Shown here one piece after another: positions 42,663-47,645 of a stretch of 47,645 nt of DNA; within the stretch, counting starts at the first letter, position 1, and each line of letters begins with the position of its first letter. A model generated the notes under the pieces. The model made no database searches and was not told the DNA's origin. It was given only the letters and a program-made list of their open reading frames with translations. The stretch is taken from NCBI GenBank assembly GCA_020723325.1, contig DYJD01000041.1:1-47645 (forward strand), written 5' to 3'. The translations under genes were made by a program, and so were the position numbers. The stretch is from Desulfosudis oleivorans. GTDB taxonomy: Bacteria; Desulfobacterota; Desulfobacteria; Desulfobacterales; SURF-7.

Positions 42663-44447
42663 TCAATCGCCGTCCCGCAGCGATGAATGGCTTAAATCCG
42701 CTATAGTTGATTTTTCTTTTAATAGATTACCGATATATTGATCCGGATTTTCCAAAGCTTCTTTTGTAATAAAAAAGCGGTTCCGCCCGGTCTTTTCCCG
42801 CACGAGTTTCAAACCGTATTCAAAATCCGTCACAAATTTGCGATAGAATATATCAAAATCAGTTGATGTATTGACTACATTTGCAATGATATAGTCAATG
42901 GCCTCATCTTCCAATATAAGATTTACATCCTTTTTGTTGAAAAAAAGCAACTCTATTTTTTTGGCCTCATCATAAAGAAATTTCACCTTCCTGATCGCAT
43001 TGCCGATATCGGAAATATTTCGGCAATAATATTCGGAAACAATATCGATTCTGGAAGGCGTTAAAGTCAACTTATATTTTTCGCCAAAAACCTTCCGGTT
43101 GGCGGAAATGTACTCAACCAGATACGCCTTTTCTTCGCGACCAACAGCTTGAAAGACTTCCATCCACTGATCATTTTCCACTGGTGAAAGCATCCCGTCG
43201 AGAACTTCCCTTGGAGTTTTGATGACCGCGCTTGTAACCGCGAAATGATGGATTTCTGTGGAGGGCAATTTACTTTCAAACAGCAACAGGGCTTCTTCCA
43301 CGGCACTGACCAATCCTCTGGCACCGGTATTCTCTCGAAATGCTCTCTCGGCAAGAATTCGGAGCGCTTCTGTGCAAAATTTTATATCAATCCCATAGGC
43401 TGCAAAATCAAACTTCTTCCCCAATACTATCGGATTGTTTGGATTTTTCAAAATGTCATACAAATCCGCTTGCGTCAGTTCTTCAAATACAGCCTTTACC
43501 GGCAACCGACCGACAAACTCGGACTCAAAACCGTAATCAATTAAATCTTCGGATTTGACATGCTTTAAAATATTAAATCTATCCTGGAAAGATGCAATCT
43601 GGGCGCCGAAGCCGATTGCTTTTGCATTCATGCGTTTGCTGATGATTTGACCAAGTCCTGAAAATGCCCCGCTCATGATAAAGAGAATATTCTTTGTATT
43701 GACGGTGGCATGTTCGCGTTTTCCTGATTTTCGAAAACGCTCGATCTCTTGAATCATGGAAATGGGATCATGGGGAACCTTCAACTCAACTTCGGTTTCT
43801 TCCATGGGCTTCAATAAGGCACGCTGAACCCCTGTTCGAGAAACATCGGCTCCGATCATATTGGGCGCCGAAGCAATTTTATCGATTTCGTCGATATATA
43901 TAATACCATGCTGGGCCAGATCAATATCGCCGTCTGCCTCCCGTACCAGATCCCGAACAAGATCCTCCACATCCCCACCAACATAGCCGGTCTCACTGAA
44001 CTTTGTGGCATCACCTTTCACAAACGGGACACCGATTTTTTTTGCTATCAGTTTAACCATATAGGTTTTACCGACTCCGGTAGGCCCGATCATGAGCACA
44101 TTGTTCTTTATCCGACCGACAATATCGTCCGAAAACTCTGTATTTTCTTTGCTTTTCCGAATTCTATTAAAATGTGTGCATATTTTTGTGGACAGAATTC
44201 TTTTGGCTTTTTCTTGCTTAACGATATACTGATCAAGGTAGGCAATAAGATCTTCAGGCAACAGATCAAAGTTGATTGACTTGGTATCTTTTTGGGGGTC
44301 TCGCCCGCCTTTTATAGCCGCATCCTGCTGTGGAGGAACAAATGGCGTAACAATCTTGACACTATCACCGAATTTTTTTGATAAGAACTCGCCGAGCTCT
44401 TTTTCAATTTCTTTCGGGTCTGGAATTTTCTCATTTTTTTCTTTCAT
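42663..44447 (-). CDS. Divergent ClpX-like AAA+ unfoldase with C-terminal extension
   Basis: This 594-residue protein resembles ClpX (about 420 residues) but is longer and begins directly without the four-cysteine zinc domain. AAA+ motifs are Walker A GPTGVGKT (about 117), pore loop GYVG (about 152), Walker B GIIYIDEIDK (about 182), and sensor/lid GARGLVSAVEEALL (about 375). The IGF loop used to dock ClpP is conserved (AIGFGAQ, about 277). The RKH-type loop region is replaced by a charged insertion (FRKSGKREH). About 215 residues follow the normal ClpX end, including a segment (about 500-570, ILEDEAIDYIIANVV and RFFITKEALENP) that looks like a second lid domain. I start at ATG 44447. An upstream frame to 44525 adds a signal-like leader overlapping the regulator stop codon and is less likely. 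It sits between a sigma54 regulator gene and hemB. Confidence 0.85.
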   Translation of the reverse strand: MKEKNEKIPDPKEIEKELGEFLSKKFGDSVKIVTPFVPPQQDAAIKGGRDPQKDTKSINFDLLPEDLIAYLDQYIVKQEKAKRILSTKICTHFNRIRKSKENTEFSDDIVGRIKNNVLMIGPTGVGKTYMVKLIAKKIGVPFVKGDATKFSETGYVGGDVEDLVRDLVREADGDIDLAQHGIIYIDEIDKIASAPNMIGADVSRTGVQRALLKPMEETEVELKVPHDPISMIQEIERFRKSGKREHATVNTKNILFIMSGAFSGLGQIISKRMNAKAIGFGAQIASFQDRFNILKHVKSEDLIDYGFESEFVGRLPVKAVFEELTQADLYDILKNPNNPIVLGKKFDFAAYGIDIKFCTEALRILAERAFRENTGARGLVSAVEEALLLFESKLPSTEIHHFAVTSAVIKTPREVLDGMLSPVENDQWMEVFQAVGREEKAYLVEYISANRKVFGEKYKLTLTPSRIDIVSEYYCRNISDIGNAIRKVKFLYDEAKKIELLFFNKKDVNLILEDEAIDYIIANVVNTSTDFDIFYRKFVTDFEYGLKLVREKTGRNRFFITKEALENPDQYIGNLLKEKSTIADLSHSSLRDGD

Positions 44448-44514
44448 AGTCTGCCCAATATAACCACCCGTGTATAGGTTTGCAAGCAATGTCACACAAC
44501 ATAGTTTTTTCATA

Positions 44515-45903
44515 TTACTCATCAATATGATAATACTTTATTTTACTCAATAAAGAGGGATGGCTGATTTCAAGTAATCTCGATGCCTGGGTACGATTTC
44601 CGCCGGTCTTTTTCAATGCCTTAACAATCATTTTTTTTTCAAAGATTTTTTGACCGGTTTTGAGTGAAAATCCATCATAACCATCATCTGTTAGCATGTA
44701 TTTGGTTCCATTGCTCAGGTCTGCTGGAAAATTGTCCGGCAACAAAATATCCCCTTCAACCAAAACCAATGCCCTCTCGATGAGATTCTCCAGCTCTCTT
44801 ACATTACCCCTCCAGTTATGATTCAACAGCAATGCCATAGCTGCCGGCGATATGCCGACAATATTTTTCTTGAATTTCTTATTAAAGTTATTGATAAAGT
44901 GTTGACATAATAATGGTATATCTTCTGTTCGGTCACGGAGAGCCGGTAATTGGATCGGCATCACGTTTAAACGATAGAATAGATCTTCACGAAAGGACCC
45001 TTTTTCAACCTCTTTCTGAAGATCCTTTGCAGTGGCAGCGATAATTCGAACATCGATTTTTTTTGCTTTTGAATCTCCGATGGGTCTGATTTCACTTTCT
45101 TGTAAGACACGCAATAATTTAACTTGCAATGCCAAAGGAAGATCCCCGATTTCATCCAGAAAAATTGTACCGCCCGCGGCTTCTTCAAAAAGTCCTTTTT
45201 TATTTTTTTCAGCGCCTGTGAAAGCGCCTTTCCGATATCCAAACAATTCGCTTTCCAAGAGATTTTCCGGGATACTCCCGCAATTTACCGGAAGCCATGG
45301 CGCCATTTTTCGCGTACTGATAAAATGGATTCCACGGGCAATAAGCTCTTTCCCGGTCCCGCTTTCGCCAGTAATCAGTACAGTGGTGTCATATTGGGCC
45401 ACTTTTTCACAGAGCATGAAGACCGCTTGCATTTTTTTACTCTTGGCTTCCATCTCGCCAAAACTGTGAAAAGTTCCAATATCCCTAAGCCTGGACTTTA
45501 ACCATACATTCTCCCTTTTTAAATTTTCTCTTTCTTCAGCCTTTTTCAAACAAAGTAAAATCTCTTCTGCTTGGAAAGGTTTGCTGATAAAATCATAAGC
45601 ACCTTTTTTCATTGCCTCAACAGCTTTATCAATGGTGCCAAAGGCCGACATCATGATGACGGTGGTTCCATTCAACTGTTCTCTGATTCTTTCTAAAAAT
45701 TCCATCCCATCCATTCTGGGCATGCGCAGATCACATAGGATGAAATTAAAGTTTTGTTGATTCATTTTTTCTATCCCCTCAACACCATCGCAAGCCGTCT
45801 CGATTATATAGCCAGCCTTTTGAAGCAAAAGCGTCAACATATGACGCATATTTTCCTCGTCCTCAACAATCAATAAGTATTTTCTTTCTATGGATATATT
45901 CAT
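44515..45903 (-). CDS. NtrC-family sigma54-dependent response regulator
   Basis: This 462-residue regulator has a receiver domain (LIVEDEENMRHML, phosphoacceptor Asp in LCDLRMPRMDGME). An AAA+ domain follows, with Walker A GESGTGKE (about 173), intact GAFTGA (YRKGAFTGAEKNKKG) and Walker B IFLDEIGDLP. A Fis-type C-terminal helix-turn-helix (NRTQASRLLEISHPSLLSKI) completes it. It lies 35 bases after the sensor kinase gene and clearly forms a two-component pair with it. Its stop codon overlaps an upstream open frame of the ClpX-like gene. Confidence 0.95.
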   Translation of the reverse strand: MNISIERKYLLIVEDEENMRHMLTLLLQKAGYIIETACDGVEGIEKMNQQNFNFILCDLRMPRMDGMEFLERIREQLNGTTVIMMSAFGTIDKAVEAMKKGAYDFISKPFQAEEILLCLKKAEERENLKRENVWLKSRLRDIGTFHSFGEMEAKSKKMQAVFMLCEKVAQYDTTVLITGESGTGKELIARGIHFISTRKMAPWLPVNCGSIPENLLESELFGYRKGAFTGAEKNKKGLFEEAAGGTIFLDEIGDLPLALQVKLLRVLQESEIRPIGDSKAKKIDVRIIAATAKDLQKEVEKGSFREDLFYRLNVMPIQLPALRDRTEDIPLLCQHFINNFNKKFKKNIVGISPAAMALLLNHNWRGNVRELENLIERALVLVEGDILLPDNFPADLSNGTKYMLTDDGYDGFSLKTGQKIFEKKMIVKALKKTGGNRTQASRLLEISHPSLLSKIKYYHIDE

Positions 45904-45938
45904 AGGGATATATATCTATGGCTTGGTTTTAAAATAAA

Positions 45939-47483
45939 TCAATTGGTTGATTTGAGAGATTTGCTCATTGGCAGGAAAATGCTGATAATCGTTCCACCAC
46001 TATCATTATTCTCTGCCTGGATTTTCCCTCCGATTTGCTCAAGGATCATAAAACATACGGATAGACCAAGACCTGTGCCTTTTCCTGGTTCTTTTGTTGA
46101 AAAAAATGGATCGAAAATAGTATGAAGATAAGGTTCCGGTATGCCGATTCCATTATCAACAACCCTTACTTTAAGGATTGTGCCATTCGTATTATCTACT
46201 GCCACTTCGGTTTCAACCTGGATTAGGCCCATATCCATGTTGCCTTTTTCATTGATGGCGTCGGCCGCATTCAACAATAAATTAATTAAAATTTGCCTTA
46301 ATTGGTTGGGATCCATCCATACCGTATCATTTTCCGCATCCAGGAAAAGCTCTATTTTTATGCCGGCCATTACTGGTTGTACTTGCAATAGAGTAATAAT
46401 TTCCTGAATGACTTGATGAACTGAAATAGTTGTGAAGCCATTGGAAGGAAGCCTTGAAAAATCTAGAAGCTGTCTGATAATGGTTTTGATCCGTATTATT
46501 TCATTTTCGGATCTAGTAATGAAATCTCCGCGTTCTTGAGCAGAAACAGAATTATGCTTCATCAATCCCAAATATCCGAGAACAATTCCAATGGGATTAC
46601 CGATTTCATGGGCAACGCCGGCTGCCAATCTCCCAACAGATGCAAGTTTTTCAGCGCGAATAATTTCCTGCTGAACCTTTTTCAATTCAATATTTGATTT
46701 TTCAAGCGATAGAAGTGATGTTTTAAGCACCTGTTTATCTTCCGAGATACGCACCAGCATACGGTTTAATGCTTTGGACAGCAGACCAATCTCATTTTCT
46801 TCTTTCTCATAAATAAAAACAAAATCACGATCTTCCTTATATTCTTCTGCTTTTTTGACAAGCCTATTTATCGGCCTAAGCGTAATCTGATACATGCGAT
46901 ATAGTCCGAAAATAGAAAAAATAAGAGCATTGATGATAATGTAGAACAGAACCAAGCGCTGTGTAGTTCTTATGCGCTCATAATACTTGTTCAAAGGGAA
47001 TATCAGGCCGATAACTCCAGCTATTTTCTCATTTTCAATAACCGGCATGGTGATTAGGATGTTCTGCTCCTGCCGCCAAAAAACACCCCAGGTGTCGCCA
47101 AGGAGTCTGCTTTGCGCTTTCTTTTCGATCAAACTCTTTTGAATGAGACTATGAATCTTTGCCTTTTTATGCACTTCAACATTGTCAATAATTGTATAAG
47201 TTCCGACGGAGTCCATGATTACAGCATATATATATCCGCAGTTGAGTAAAAATTCGGAAATAACTTTACTATGCGATTCAGGTAATACAGCGCGCGCATC
47301 TTCCTTTTTATAGGTGAGATGCCGAGCAATTATACCAGTCAAATCTTTTCCTCTTATCACTTCTGCTCGAATGTATTCCCGCTGCCCGGTGATGACCAAT
47401 ACGAAATCGATCAGAATCATGGATAGGATTAATAAGGAAAAAATGGTTAATATTATTTTTGTTTTTAAATTTCCTAAATACAC
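45939..47483 (-). CDS. Membrane sensor histidine kinase
   Basis: This 514-residue kinase has two membrane segments (about 10-32 and 175-200) flanking a periplasmic sensor region of about 140 residues with a Cache/PAS-like pattern (GYIYAVIMDSVGTYTII, TMPVIENEKIAGVIGLIFPL). A HAMP-like linker (ITLRPINRLVKKAEE), a coiled segment, and HisKA with phospho-His at about 292 (GVAHEIGNPIGIVLGYLG) follow. The HATPase region has N, G1 (VVDNGIGIPEPYL) and G2 (GKGTGLGLSVC) boxes. The start is a GTG at 47483 with a weak upstream AAGAGAAG. It signals to the sigma54 regulator encoded next. The sensed cue is unknown. Confidence 0.94.
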   Translation of the reverse strand: MYLGNLKTKIILTIFSLLILSMILIDFVLVITGQREYIRAEVIRGKDLTGIIARHLTYKKEDARAVLPESHSKVISEFLLNCGYIYAVIMDSVGTYTIIDNVEVHKKAKIHSLIQKSLIEKKAQSRLLGDTWGVFWRQEQNILITMPVIENEKIAGVIGLIFPLNKYYERIRTTQRLVLFYIIINALIFSIFGLYRMYQITLRPINRLVKKAEEYKEDRDFVFIYEKEENEIGLLSKALNRMLVRISEDKQVLKTSLLSLEKSNIELKKVQQEIIRAEKLASVGRLAAGVAHEIGNPIGIVLGYLGLMKHNSVSAQERGDFITRSENEIIRIKTIIRQLLDFSRLPSNGFTTISVHQVIQEIITLLQVQPVMAGIKIELFLDAENDTVWMDPNQLRQILINLLLNAADAINEKGNMDMGLIQVETEVAVDNTNGTILKVRVVDNGIGIPEPYLHTIFDPFFSTKEPGKGTGLGLSVCFMILEQIGGKIQAENNDSGGTIISIFLPMSKSLKSTN

Positions 47484-47596
47484 GTGTACCGTTGTTTACA
47501 TCTTCTCTTTGCTAATAAAAGGTAGAAAATCGAAAATTAAAAGTCCGGAATGCAATTAATTCCATTGTATCCGATTTATAATTTGAAGACAAATAA

Positions 47597-47631
47597 AAAG
47601 CCCGGATCTAAGATTATAAGATCCGGGCTTT
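47597..47631 (-). terminator. Rho-independent terminator of a gene beyond the right edge
   Basis: AAAGCCCGGATCT (47597-47609) pairs perfectly with AGATCCGGGCTTT (47619-47631). On the minus strand the stem is followed by TTTTT, so it should end a minus-strand transcript coming from outside and insulate the kinase operon. The rest of 47484-47645 holds no gene. Confidence 0.8.
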
Positions 47632-47645
47632 ATGAGAAGATTTTC

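Noticed and set aside
44448-44525. Signal-peptide-like extension of the ClpX-like protein
   Set aside because: A cytosolic AAA+ unfoldase should not carry one, the codons overlap the regulator stop, and a good start lies at 44447.
47520-47545. Sigma54-like TGG...TTGCA upstream of the sensor kinase
   Set aside because: GG and GC are eight bases apart instead of ten.

Overview
The window looks like chromosome from an anaerobic Desulfobacterota (old Deltaproteobacteria). The support is indirect: two NtrC-type sigma54 activators, an SMC-FtsY pair, a PPi-dependent phosphofructokinase, an intact liv-type ABC transporter under a MerR-like regulator, acyl-CoA enzymes, and dispersed palindromic repeats. 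No 16S or other marker is present, so this is inference. The left 15.8 kb reads GC-rich. The right two thirds are more AT-rich, most clearly around 16.8-21.5 kb and after 37 kb. There are no tRNA, rRNA, CRISPR or insertion-sequence genes that I can recognise.

Layout. 1-9.65 kb is a surface and motility region. It holds the N-terminal 1,550 residues of a giant secreted protein (minus strand, cut by the window edge), a sigma54 promoter and palindromic activator-type sites in front of it, an NtrC-type response regulator, then a PilB/GspE-type ATPase with c-di-GMP-binding-type N-terminal repeats and an HDOD protein. 9.66-15.8 kb holds a nucleotide-sugar epimerase and a four-gene operon: galU, a large protein with a nucleoside-phosphorylase-like C-terminus, a SlyD-like isomerase and a Kef-type antiporter. 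15.9-21.4 kb holds a uracil-DNA-glycosylase-like protein and a two-gene operon of a Crp-type regulator and a 1,193-residue class III cyclase/AAA/TPR protein. 21.5-25.3 kb holds a dolichol/phytol-kinase-like membrane protein, a 75-residue Sm/Hfq-like protein, a double-hotdog thioesterase, and two decayed genes (an AlbA_2/Schlafen-type protein with an amber stop, and a gutted enoyl-CoA-hydratase-family gene).

25.3-31.4 kb is a minus-strand unit: MerR-like regulator, LivK, LivH, LivM, LivG, LivF and a lipoprotein. The genes from the regulator to LivF are packed with 4-11 base overlaps at most junctions. 31.7-37 kb holds acylphosphatase, then smc-ftsY. 37.2-41.4 kb holds a diguanylate cyclase followed by PPi-PFK, ending at a strong terminator shared with a convergent PilZ protein. 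41.6-47.5 kb is a minus-strand operon: sensor kinase, sigma54 response regulator, a divergent ClpX-like unfoldase, and hemB.

The most promising candidates for an undescribed system are (i) the kinase / sigma54 regulator / ClpX-like / HemB operon with its extended, zinc-finger-less unfoldase, (ii) the Crp plus cyclase-ATPase-TPR operon, whose Crp keeps the cAMP-contact residues, and (iii) the giant surface protein with its own neighbouring sigma54 activator and promoter architecture.
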